Part shown: in pieces, positions 25,361 through 33,150 of the stretch
Numbering within the stretch: position 1 is the first letter of the stretch
Layout: every line of letters begins with the position of its first letter
NCBI RefSeq assembly: GCF_022213955.1
Contig: NZ_JAKNTW010000027.1
Coordinates: forward strand, 103,843-167,842
DNA from: Dolomitihabitans soli
GTDB lineage: Bacteria; Actinomycetota; Actinomycetes; Streptosporangiales; Streptosporangiaceae
Direction: 5' to 3'
DNA length: 64,000 nucleotides
Position numbers and translations under genes: made by a program
The notes under the pieces: generated by a model
Seen by the model: the letters and a program-made list of their open reading frames with translations, nothing else
Databases searched by the model: none
What the model was told of the DNA's origin: nothing

Positions 25361-26221
25361 ATGACAATCCCCCCGAACACGCCGAACACGCCGCGGCTGA
25401 TACTCCCCACTAATCCGCCTAGTCTCCTGGTCCTCCCCGATGGTTCCATCCACAAGGTCCCCCCCGATGGTTCCACCCACAAGGTCCCCCCCAAAATCTC
25501 CACCCGGACCGACCCCGGCTTCTTCAAACAGCTGGTCACCGAGCTCAATCCGCTCCGCCAGACGACCCGGACCGGGATGGTCATGTCGGGACTGGGATTG
25601 GCCGCGCTGGCCCTGGAAGCGGTGGCCACGCTGAACCTCGGCAACCCGTTCCTGTTCGCCGACCGCAGGCAGACGTGGAAAGACATGTCGGGCCGGCTCG
25701 AAGGCGGCAGGTCGGACGTGTGGCGCTGCTACTTCGACGAAGTCACGCCGAACTGGAAGGGCGACGCGGTGGACGCGCTCCAGCGGCACATCCGTTTCAA
25801 CATCAACGGCCTGTACGGCCAGCTCGGCAAGGTTTCAGACCAGTCGAGCACCACCATGCAGGGCCTCTACAAAGAGGTCCTGGAATACGACCTGTCGCTA
25901 TTCGCCCTCTACGCTGCCAGCGCGCCGGTGCTCGGGGCGGTGATGAAGATGAGCGCCCACCCCATGGGAAAGGCCGCCCTGATCGCGGCGGTGACGGGTT
26001 TCGCGGGGCTGGTGCACAACCTCGTCTCCCAGTTCGCCGACGTCTACAACACCTACGAGGGCGAGCTGAACAAGCAGGAGCTCCTGCTCAACAACCTGCG
26101 CGGCGCCTTCTACAACGGAGGTGACCCGGCACAGGGCCCACGCGACCTCAACCTGCACCCCTCGATCTCGGACCCCGAGATGATGGGCGATAACTGGCAG
26201 CGCCCACAGGACAGCGAGTGA
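25361..26221 (+). CDS. WXG100-like protein with membrane segments and HKVPPDGS repeat
   Basis: 286 residues. Pro-rich N-terminus carrying two copies of PDGS-I/T-HKVPP, an amphipathic segment (about 70-95), a WXG100-like turn W-K-G (TPNWKGDAVDALQRHI, about residue 130), two hydrophobic helices (about 185-230) and YNTYEGEL, which fits YxxxE. The architecture resembles the 249-residue protein at 18026, so the two may be paralogous substrates or membrane-active proteins. Its stop overlaps a GTG that begins a duplicated start element. Confidence 0.7.
   Translation: MTIPPNTPNTPRLILPTNPPSLLVLPDGSIHKVPPDGSTHKVPPKISTRTDPGFFKQLVTELNPLRQTTRTGMVMSGLGLAALALEAVATLNLGNPFLFADRRQTWKDMSGRLEGGRSDVWRCYFDEVTPNWKGDAVDALQRHIRFNINGLYGQLGKVSDQSSTTMQGLYKEVLEYDLSLFALYAASAPVLGAVMKMSAHPMGKAALIAAVTGFAGLVHNLVSQFADVYNTYEGELNKQELLLNNLRGAFYNGGDPAQGPRDLNLHPSISDPEMMGDNWQRPQDSE
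25439..25494 (+). repeat. Tandem repeat of about 27 bp in the N-terminus of the 286-residue gene
   Basis: Two adjacent copies starting CCGATGGTTCCA with very few differences encode PDGS-I/T-HKVPP twice; probably a recent in-frame duplication. Confidence 0.75.
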
Positions 26222-26287
26222 AGCACATCAGGACGCTCAGCGAGGACGGCGAGTGAAGCACATCGGCACGTTCAACGAAGACGGCAA
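26218..26287 (+). repeat. 35-bp tandem duplication of a translation start (daisy-chained GTGA overlaps)
   Basis: 26218-26252 and 26253-26287 match at 29 of 35 bases, both starting GTGAAGCACATC. The first GTG overlaps the stop of the 286-residue gene (GTGA) and opens a 12-codon ORF. That ORF's own stop overlaps the second GTG in the same way and hands over to the YbaB-like gene. The first copy supplies a GAGGA that can act as ribosome site for the second. Confidence 0.8.
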
Positions 26288-26642
26288 GGGCGACGTCGGC
26301 AGCCTGCTGGGCGAGGTCGGCGGGTGGATGGCGGGCCTCACGGAGACCCTGCGCGAGGCCGGCGAACAGCGGATGGAAGGCGCCGACCCCACAGGGCAGG
26401 TGGTCGCGAAGGTGTCCGGCTCGGGACAACTGCTGGGCCTGTCCATCGATCCACGTGCGATGCGCGATCTCGACCACCTGGCCATGGCGGAGACCGTAGT
26501 GCAGGCCATAGGCGCGGCGCGGCTGGCGTCGGCGGAGCACCTGACGCAGGCGCTCGAGGACATGGCCGGGGCGCAGTCGGCCGTGGGCGCGCCGTCCGAT
26601 CCACTGAAGCCGTACATCGACGCTGTGCTGCGGGAGGGATGA
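26253..26642 (+). CDS. YbaB/EbfC-like protein (third)
   Basis: 129 residues: helix (GWMAGLTETLREAGEQRM), sheet (QVVAKVSGSGQLLGLSIDPRAM) and C-terminal helix, the YbaB/EbfC pattern. Probably a cytosolic EspL-type accessory protein. The GTG at 26253 is the second copy of a duplicated start. The ATG of the next gene overlaps its stop (ATGA at 26639-26642), suggesting a heteromer with that paralogue. Confidence 0.75.
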   Translation: MKHIGTFNEDGKGDVGSLLGEVGGWMAGLTETLREAGEQRMEGADPTGQVVAKVSGSGQLLGLSIDPRAMRDLDHLAMAETVVQAIGAARLASAEHLTQALEDMAGAQSAVGAPSDPLKPYIDAVLREG

Positions 26643-27016
26643 TCGTGGAGGAAGCGGATGAGCTGCGGGCGCTCATGGCGGCGCTCCCGGAGATCGCGGC
26701 ACGGAACGAGGCGATCGTGGCCGAGTGGAGCGAACGGACGTTCACCGGCAGCGCGGCGAAGGGCGCCGTGGTGGCCACGGTCGATCCCGCCGGTTCGCTC
26801 CTGGGGCTCGACATCAGTCCGCTCGGTATGCGGCGGCTCGGCCGCGCCGAGCTGGCCGAGGCCGTCGTCTCCGCCGTCCACGGCGCGGAGGCCGCCGCGG
26901 CGGCGGCGAAGGACGAGATGCTCGGCAGCCTGCGGGTTGGGAACGGTCCCAGCCTCGGCGCGCTGATGGCGGAGTCCCGGCGCGACCTCGCGGACCGCAC
27001 CGGATTCGCGACCTGA
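26639..27016 (+). CDS. YbaB/EbfC-like protein (fourth)
   Basis: 125 residues, same fold pattern as its neighbour (KGAVVATVDPAGSLLGLDISPLGM in the sheet region, preceded and followed by helices). ATG at 26639 with GGGAGGG before it; it overlaps the preceding stop. Tandem YbaB-like genes with coupled translation suggest a heterodimer. Convergent with eccD, whose stop is 10 bp away. Confidence 0.75.
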   Translation: MIVEEADELRALMAALPEIAARNEAIVAEWSERTFTGSAAKGAVVATVDPAGSLLGLDISPLGMRRLGRAELAEAVVSAVHGAEAAAAAAKDEMLGSLRVGNGPSLGALMAESRRDLADRTGFAT

Positions 27017-27026
27017 CCCGCGGATC

Positions 27027-28499
27027 TCAGCCTGACAACCCTCGCACCCACACGTACAGGTCCAGCACCCCGATCGCGAGCGGGGTGAGGGCGATGATCA
27101 ACAGGAGGTCGACGATATCCGCCGCCCTGCCCCAGAACGGCGAGGGCCTGCCCGTGGGCAGCCAGAGGCCCAGTCCGAGCAGGACCATCGCGGCCCACAG
27201 CAGGCCGAGGACCACCGCGACGAGCGCGACCGTACCGGCGCCGATGTTGTGCGTCACCACGAGCGCGGTCACTCCGCCCAGGCCGGTGAGGATCAGCCAG
27301 AGGCGCTGCGCGGGCCCGACGAAGATCCTCGCCCGCAGCAGGAGCGTGAGCGACAGGACGACGGCCATCGTGGTGGCGATCCAGCCGTCCTCGGTGATGA
27401 GCAGCAGTTGAGTGCTGAGCGCGACGAGGGCGATCCCGATGACCAGGCCGGTCGCGTATCGGCGGGCCTGGCGGGTCCGCTCCAGCACCATGGCGCTGTC
27501 CACCTGCTCGTTGTCGCCGCGCAGTTCGTCGGCGTTGGTGGCCAGCGGGGGGAGTGGGACCTTGGCCATGCGGAACGACAGCGAGGGGATGAGCGGGCTC
27601 AGCGTCAGCATGATCGTAACGGCGATCGCAGCCGCTCCGGCCGGTGGCCCGCCGAACACCATGACGCAGGCGGAGGTCACCGCGCCGACGACGGACGCGA
27701 CCGCGGCGCCGAGGAACCCGGCCACGCCGTCGGAGATCAGCACGCCGCCCAGGGTGGCGACGAGCGCCGTGGTGGCCAGCGCCGACAGCAGGTTGGGCGC
27801 GCCCAGCGTGGCCAGACCGCCGTCGGCGCCCGGCGTGAGCAATCCGGCGAGGAACGCGTACGGCAGGGCCGCGTAGCCGACCAGGGCGCCGGCCGAGGAG
27901 TCGCCGACGGCCCTGGACAGCGCCGCGCCGGCCACCACCAGCAGCAGGGCGACCAACCCCGCTATCACGATCGGCAACGGCTGCGGAGCGCCGGAGAGGG
28001 CCAGTACGACCACGCCGAGCACGAGCAACACCGAGGCCGCGCCGCTACCCACGGCACGGGTCTGCCGCGGGCCCCAGGCGCCGCCGTCCTTGACTCCGGC
28101 GGCCACCACGTCGGCCACGTCGTCGTACAGGGCGGGCGGCAGCGTCTGCTCGCGCGGCTTGAGGTAGAGCACCTCCCCGTTGAGGACTCGCAGCCCGCCC
28201 AGGCTCAGTCCGAGGTCGAGCGGCGGCCCGCCGGGTCGTTGCAGGACCCAGCCGGGGCCGGTCGCGAACTCACCCCCCGCCTCGCCCACGGCCCGCAGCA
28301 GGGCGGGCAGGACGTGCGGCAACGGGATGTCCGCCGGCAGCGCCAGGTCTGCCTTCCTGCGCGGGGCGATGATCGTGATGTGGCACATCGGCGGGAGCGG
28401 CGCCGCCACTTGTGGCAGAGCGCCCTGCTGGGAGGGAGCCTCCAGCGAATTCACCATCTTCGTCACTTCCCCAGCTGCCACAGGAACATCAGCGACCAT
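27027..28499 (-). CDS. eccD: Type VII secretion integral membrane protein EccD
   Basis: 490 residues: an N-terminal ubiquitin-like domain (about 38-120; CHITIIAPRRKADLALP) and about eleven transmembrane helices (from 150 to the end), the standard EccD layout. EccD forms the membrane pore ring of the ESX complex. The start at 28499 is the longest frame. The in-frame ATG at 28457, with GGGGAAG upstream, is a strong alternative, because 28499 leaves only 30 bp to the divergent eccC start and thus little room for two promoters. Confidence 0.93.
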   Translation of the reverse strand: MVADVPVAAGEVTKMVNSLEAPSQQGALPQVAAPLPPMCHITIIAPRRKADLALPADIPLPHVLPALLRAVGEAGGEFATGPGWVLQRPGGPPLDLGLSLGGLRVLNGEVLYLKPREQTLPPALYDDVADVVAAGVKDGGAWGPRQTRAVGSGAASVLLVLGVVVLALSGAPQPLPIVIAGLVALLLVVAGAALSRAVGDSSAGALVGYAALPYAFLAGLLTPGADGGLATLGAPNLLSALATTALVATLGGVLISDGVAGFLGAAVASVVGAVTSACVMVFGGPPAGAAAIAVTIMLTLSPLIPSLSFRMAKVPLPPLATNADELRGDNEQVDSAMVLERTRQARRYATGLVIGIALVALSTQLLLITEDGWIATTMAVVLSLTLLLRARIFVGPAQRLWLILTGLGGVTALVVTHNIGAGTVALVAVVLGLLWAAMVLLGLGLWLPTGRPSPFWGRAADIVDLLLIIALTPLAIGVLDLYVWVRGLSG

Positions 28500-28529
28500 A
28501 TAGGAACTTCTGATAAAAAGGTCAGCCAG

Positions 28530-31500
28530 ATGAGCATAGTTATCGTCCAGCGCCCCGAGCGTCGCCCCAGCCCCAAACCGCCCCGAGGCGAGATCCTGCT
28601 GGAGTCGCCCCCGGAGATCCCGGAGGTTCAGCCGCAGGGCCTCATGGCGGTGCTGACCTATGTCCCGATGGTGGCCGGCGGCGCGGCGATGGGCCTGATG
28701 TTCACCGCGGGCGGCAACACCAATCCGATCATGTACGTCGCCAGTGGCCTGTTCGCGTTCTCCATGCTGGGGATGACCGTGGGACAGCTCGGCCGCAACG
28801 CGGGAGAACGCAAGAACCGGCTGAACGGCCTGCGACGCGACTACTTCCGCTACCTGTCACAGGTGCGCAAGAAGGTGCGGAAGGCGGGACACCAGCAGCG
28901 GGAGGCCCTGGAGTGGAGCAGCCCGGCGCCCGACACCCTGTGGTGGGTGGCCATGGGCCCGCGACTGTGGGAGCGCAGGCCGCGCGACGAGGACTTCCCC
29001 ACCGTACGGCTGGGCACGGGCGTGCAGAAGCTCGCCATCCAGCTCATCCCGCCGGACTCGAAGCCGGTCGAAGACCTGGACCCGCTCTCGGCGGGCGCCC
29101 TGCGCAGGTTCGTCAGAGCGCACTCCACCGTCTCGAACCTGCCGGTGGCCGTCGCCCTGCACTCCTTCGCCCGGATCCACCTCACGGGAGACCCGCTCGC
29201 CGTACGGGAGCTGGTGACGGCGATGATCGCGCAGCTCACCGTCTTCCACTCGCCCGACGATCTGCGGATCATGGTGTGCGCCGGCAAGGAATGGATGCCG
29301 CACTGGCAGTGGGTCAAGTGGCTGCCGCACGCCCTGCACCCCGAGCAGTCCGACGCCGCCGGTCAGACCAGGCTCATGGCCGACAACCTGGCCCACCTCG
29401 ACCGCATGGTCGGCGAGGATCTCAAGGAGCGGGCCAGGTTCCGGCCGGGCGGGTCGTCCGACGCCCTGCCGTACCACGTCTTGATCGTCGACGGCGGGCA
29501 CGTCCCGCACGAGAGCCAGCTCGGCGCCGATGCCATCCAGGGTGTCACCGTGATCGACCTGTCCGAGTCGACGGGACCGGTGGAGGAGGCCCTCACGCTG
29601 CGGATGGACGTCCAGCCCGACGGATTCCACATGGTGAAGATCGACCATGCCGGGAAGCGCTCGACCACCCGCCTCGGCGATCCCGACAGGCTCGACTATC
29701 TGCGGGCCGAAGGGCTGGCCAGGCAACTCTCACCGCTGCGCGTCTCGCTCACCTCGATCGGCGACACCCAGGACGCGCTCGGCGTCAACACCTCGCTGAC
29801 CGAACTGCTCGGCGTGGGCGATCCCACCCTGCTGGACGCGAAGCTCATCTGGCAGCCCAGAGCGGGCCGTAACCGGCTGCGGGTGCCCATCGGACTGGGC
29901 TCCGACGGGCGCGTGGTGGAACTGGACATCAAGGAGTCGGCACAGGGCGGCATGGGGCCGCACGGTCTGGTCATCGGCGCCACCGGCTCCGGCAAGAGCG
30001 AACTGCTGCGCACGCTGGTGCTGGGCCTGGCCATCACGCACTCGTCGGAGATCCTGAATTTCGTCCTGGTCGACTTCAAGGGCGGCGCCACGTTCCTCGG
30101 CCTCGACAACCTCTCGCACGTCTCGGCGGTCATCACCAACCTGGAGGACGAGCTGCCCCTCGTGGACCGCATGTACGACGCGCTGCACGGGGAGATGATC
30201 CGCCGGCAGGAGCTGCTGCGCGCGGCCGGCAACTACGCCTCGCTGCGCGACTACGAGCGGGCCCGTGAGCAGGGGGCCGACCTGCTGCCGATGCCCACGC
30301 TGTTCGTCGTCCTCGACGAGTTCAGCGAGTTGCTGAGCGCCAAGCCGGAGTTCATCGACCTGTTCGTGATGATCGGGCGGCTCGGCCGTTCGCTCGGCGT
30401 GCACCTCCTGCTCGCCTCCCAGCGCCTTGAAGAAGGTCGGCTGCGCGGCCTGGACACCCACTTGTCCTACCGGATCGGCCTGCGCACGTTCTCGGCGATG
30501 GAGAGCCGCGTGGTGCTCGGCGTCCCCGACGCCTACGAGCTGCCGTCCGCGCCGGGCAACGGCTACCTGAAGTTCGACACCACCGGGATGATCCGCTTCA
30601 AGGCCGCCTACGTGTCCGGCGCCTACCATGCCGACCCGCTCCAGGGGGTTTCGCACGACGGCAAGAAGACGGTGCGCGAAGTCGTGGAGTACGGCCCCGA
30701 CTTCGTCCCCGTCGTCGAGGTCGAGGAGCCTCCGGCGCCGGCGGAGACCGGCGAGCAGATCAGCCACGCGGAGGAGCGCGGGGGCGCGCAGAGCAGCCTG
30801 CTCGACGTCGTGGTGGCCCGCCTGTCGGGCCAGGGTCCCCCCGCCCACCGGATCTGGCTGCCGCCGCTCACCGCGCCGCCGACGCTCGCCGATCTGCTGC
30901 CGCCGCTCTCGGCCACTCCCGAGCACGGCCTCACCACCGCGGGGTGGCGCGGCAGGGGCACGATGCACGCGCTGGTCGGCATCATCGACCGGCCCTTCGA
31001 GCAACGCAGGGACCCCTTCTGGCTCGACCTGTCCAGCAGCACGGGAAACGTGGGCGTCGCGGGAGGCACGCAGAGCGGCAAGAGCACGGTCCTGCGCACC
31101 TTGATCACCAGCATGGCGCTCATGCACACGGCTAAAGAGGCGCAGTTCTACTGCCTGGACTTCGGCGGCGGCTCGCTCGCCTCTCTGGAGGGACTGCCGC
31201 ACGTCGGCGGCGTCGCCAGCCGGCTCGACCCCGACCGCGTACGCCGTACGGTCGCGGAGATCTCCACGATCCTGGCGCAGCGCGAACGCGACTTCGGCGA
31301 GCACGGCATCGACTCGATGGCCACCTACCGGAAGCAGTGCGCCGCGGGAACGATCGAGGGCGACGGCTGGGGCGACGTGTTCCTGGTCATCGACGGCTGG
31401 CTGACCGTCCGGCAGGAGTTCGAGTCGCTGGAGCCCGTCATCACGGATCTCGCCGGGCGCGGGCTCGGCTACGGCATCCACATCGTGGCCGCCACCAACA

Positions 31501-32534
31501 AGTGGTCGGAGTTCCGGCCGAGCATCCGTGACCTGTTCGGCACCAAGATCGAGCTGAAGCTGGGCGACGCCTACGAGTCCGAGGTGAACAGGAAGAAGTC
31601 GGTCACCGTGCCCAGTGGGGTGCCGGGGCGCGGCCTCACCAGGGAAGGGCTGCACTTCCTGTCCGCGCTGCCCAGGATCGACGGGGTGCAGGGCTCCGAG
31701 GACCTCGCGGCGGGCGTTCGCGGGCTCGTGGAGGCGATCAACGACTCCTGGAAGGGCCCCCGGGCCCCCAGAGTGCGGCTGCTGCCCGCCGTGCTGCCCG
31801 CCGACTCACTGCCGCGGCCGGAGCAGACGGGGCCGGGCAAGATTCCGATCGGGATCGACGAGGCGACGTTGTCGCCCGTGCTGCTCGACTTCGACGCCGA
31901 CCCGCACTTCGTCGTGATAGGCGACACGGAGAGCGGAAAGTCCAACCTGCTCCGGCTCATCGCCGAGGGACTGGTGGCCAGGCGGGAGACGTACGAGGCG
32001 ATGATGATCGTCATCGACTACCGCCGGGCGCTGCTCGACTCCGCCGCGACCGAGCACCGGATCGGCTACGCCGCGTCCAGCACCGCCGCCCAGGAGCTGA
32101 TCAAGAACGTGCGGAACGCGCTGCTCAAGCGGCTTCCCCCGGCGGACCTCGCTCCCGAGCAGTTGCGGACGAGGAGCTGGTGGGAGGGGGCGGACGTCTA
32201 CGTGTTCGTCGACGACTACGATCTCGTCGCCACCACGGGGAACCCGCTGCTGGGGCTGGTCGAACTGCTGCCGCAGGCCCGCGACATCGGCCTGCACCTC
32301 GTCCTGGCCCGTCAGATGGGCGGGGCGGGCCGTGCCATGTTCGACCCGGTGATCCAGCGGTTGAAGGACATGGCCACCCCCGCGGTGATCCTGTCGGGCA
32401 ACAAGGACGAGGGCTTCCTGTTCGGCAACGTACGGCCGCAGCCGCTTCCGCCCGGCCGGGGTATGCACATCGACCGGAGGTACGGCCCGCGGCTCTCGCA
32501 GACCGCCTACCTGCCGCCGCACGACGAGACATGA
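28530..32534 (+). CDS. eccC: Type VII secretion ATPase EccC (fused EccCa-EccCb)
   Basis: 1334 residues. Two transmembrane helices near residues 40-88, a stalk/DUF domain, then three FtsK/SpoIIIE ATPase domains. Walker A sequences: GATGSGKS (483-490), GGTQSGKS (845-852), GDTESGKS (1131-1138); Walker B-like VLVDFKGG, YCLDFGGG, IVIDYRRA. EccC recognises substrate C-termini and drives export. The first, usually essential, site is intact, and the other two also keep Lys and Ser. The frame extends far upstream, but that part is antisense to eccD; MSIVIVQRPERRPSP is the expected family start. Confidence 0.95.
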   Translation: MSIVIVQRPERRPSPKPPRGEILLESPPEIPEVQPQGLMAVLTYVPMVAGGAAMGLMFTAGGNTNPIMYVASGLFAFSMLGMTVGQLGRNAGERKNRLNGLRRDYFRYLSQVRKKVRKAGHQQREALEWSSPAPDTLWWVAMGPRLWERRPRDEDFPTVRLGTGVQKLAIQLIPPDSKPVEDLDPLSAGALRRFVRAHSTVSNLPVAVALHSFARIHLTGDPLAVRELVTAMIAQLTVFHSPDDLRIMVCAGKEWMPHWQWVKWLPHALHPEQSDAAGQTRLMADNLAHLDRMVGEDLKERARFRPGGSSDALPYHVLIVDGGHVPHESQLGADAIQGVTVIDLSESTGPVEEALTLRMDVQPDGFHMVKIDHAGKRSTTRLGDPDRLDYLRAEGLARQLSPLRVSLTSIGDTQDALGVNTSLTELLGVGDPTLLDAKLIWQPRAGRNRLRVPIGLGSDGRVVELDIKESAQGGMGPHGLVIGATGSGKSELLRTLVLGLAITHSSEILNFVLVDFKGGATFLGLDNLSHVSAVITNLEDELPLVDRMYDALHGEMIRRQELLRAAGNYASLRDYERAREQGADLLPMPTLFVVLDEFSELLSAKPEFIDLFVMIGRLGRSLGVHLLLASQRLEEGRLRGLDTHLSYRIGLRTFSAMESRVVLGVPDAYELPSAPGNGYLKFDTTGMIRFKAAYVSGAYHADPLQGVSHDGKKTVREVVEYGPDFVPVVEVEEPPAPAETGEQISHAEERGGAQSSLLDVVVARLSGQGPPAHRIWLPPLTAPPTLADLLPPLSATPEHGLTTAGWRGRGTMHALVGIIDRPFEQRRDPFWLDLSSSTGNVGVAGGTQSGKSTVLRTLITSMALMHTAKEAQFYCLDFGGGSLASLEGLPHVGGVASRLDPDRVRRTVAEISTILAQRERDFGEHGIDSMATYRKQCAAGTIEGDGWGDVFLVIDGWLTVRQEFESLEPVITDLAGRGLGYGIHIVAATNKWSEFRPSIRDLFGTKIELKLGDAYESEVNRKKSVTVPSGVPGRGLTREGLHFLSALPRIDGVQGSEDLAAGVRGLVEAINDSWKGPRAPRVRLLPAVLPADSLPRPEQTGPGKIPIGIDEATLSPVLLDFDADPHFVVIGDTESGKSNLLRLIAEGLVARRETYEAMMIVIDYRRALLDSAATEHRIGYAASSTAAQELIKNVRNALLKRLPPADLAPEQLRTRSWWEGADVYVFVDDYDLVATTGNPLLGLVELLPQARDIGLHLVLARQMGGAGRAMFDPVIQRLKDMATPAVILSGNKDEGFLFGNVRPQPLPPGRGMHIDRRYGPRLSQTAYLPPHDET

Positions 32535-32580
32535 TCCAACCTGATCGGACGGCCGGCTCCGCGGAAGGAAACGCTCCCCC

Positions 32581-32883
32581 TTGGAAATCCACTTCGAGGC
32601 ACTTGACCGGTGCCGTACAGCGGCACGGACGGCGTCAGGCGACTTCGAGACGCTCGACGGGGACATGCCGAACACGGCCTCGAAGCCGACCGAGTCCGCG
32701 ATCTTCGGAACCGTGGACGGCGCCTCGGGGCTGGCGTCGGCGATCGACAGCGGATGGGGAACCCTGTCCGACGAACTGGGTGACGCCAAGGTCAAGCTCG
32801 ACGGGGTGGAGCGCGCCCTCAGCGACGTGGAGGAGAATGTGCGGGAGGCCAACCGGGCCACGGCCGACCCGATGAACACATGA
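32581..32883 (+). CDS. Small WXG100/EspC-like protein (gene A, intact copy)
   Basis: 100 residues from a TTG at 32581; no in-frame ATG or GTG exists before an upstream stop, and GGAAGGAAA at 32563-32571 is well placed. Helical hairpin with a relaxed W-G turn (AIDSGWGTLSDEL, about residue 60). The C-terminus EANRATADPMNT is nearly identical to that of a shortened copy at 35906-36034. Cotranscribed with eccC (46 bp). Overlaps the next start (ATGA). Confidence 0.75.
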   Translation: MEIHFEALDRCRTAARTASGDFETLDGDMPNTASKPTESAIFGTVDGASGLASAIDSGWGTLSDELGDAKVKLDGVERALSDVEENVREANRATADPMNT

Positions 32884-33101
32884 GCATCGCCCCGCGCCCC
32901 GGAACTTCACGGCATAGGTACCGAGGTCATCCGCCTCGAGGACACCCGGCAGCGACCCGCCCTCGCGGAGCCGACCTCCCCATAGGGGACGACCTACTCG
33001 CCATACGCGACGAAGTCGACGGCGATCCCGAAACCGGCTCGGTCTCCGAGGTGCCCGGGGTGATCGATAAGAAGAACGGCACCGGTTACCGGGGCTGCTG
33101 A
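32880..33101 (+). pseudogene. Degenerate 5' fragment of the WXG-NlpC/P60 gene (gene B remnant)
   Basis: The start MSIA and the block ADLPIGDDLLAIRDEVDGDP match the start of the intact NlpC/P60 gene at 36031 (ADLPKGDDLLAMRDKVDGDP). Here about 85 bp are inserted after the fourth codon, and similarity is lost after about 55 more bases; the frame then stops at 33101. The downstream WXG and NlpC domains are absent. The ATGA overlap with gene A is conserved in both loci. Confidence 0.75.
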
Positions 33102-33109
33102 CGTGCGAA

Positions 33110-33141
33110 GCCGGGCGGGCACCCGGAGGTCCCCGCCCGGC
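33110..33141. terminator. Bidirectional hairpin terminator
   Basis: A perfect 10-bp stem, GCCGGGCGGG (33110-33119) with CCCGCCCGGC (33132-33141), and a 12-base loop, between the convergent gene B remnant and the pseudokinase gene. Confidence 0.65.
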
Positions 33142-33150
33142 CTGGACACA

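Noticed and set aside
27249..28529. Upstream extension of the eccC frame by 427 codons
   Set aside because: Entirely antisense to eccD; the family N-terminus begins at 28530.
29730..31655. Minus-strand open frame of 641 codons inside eccC
   Set aside because: Antisense shadow of eccC, low-complexity composition and no motifs, while eccC shows three complete ATPase motifs.
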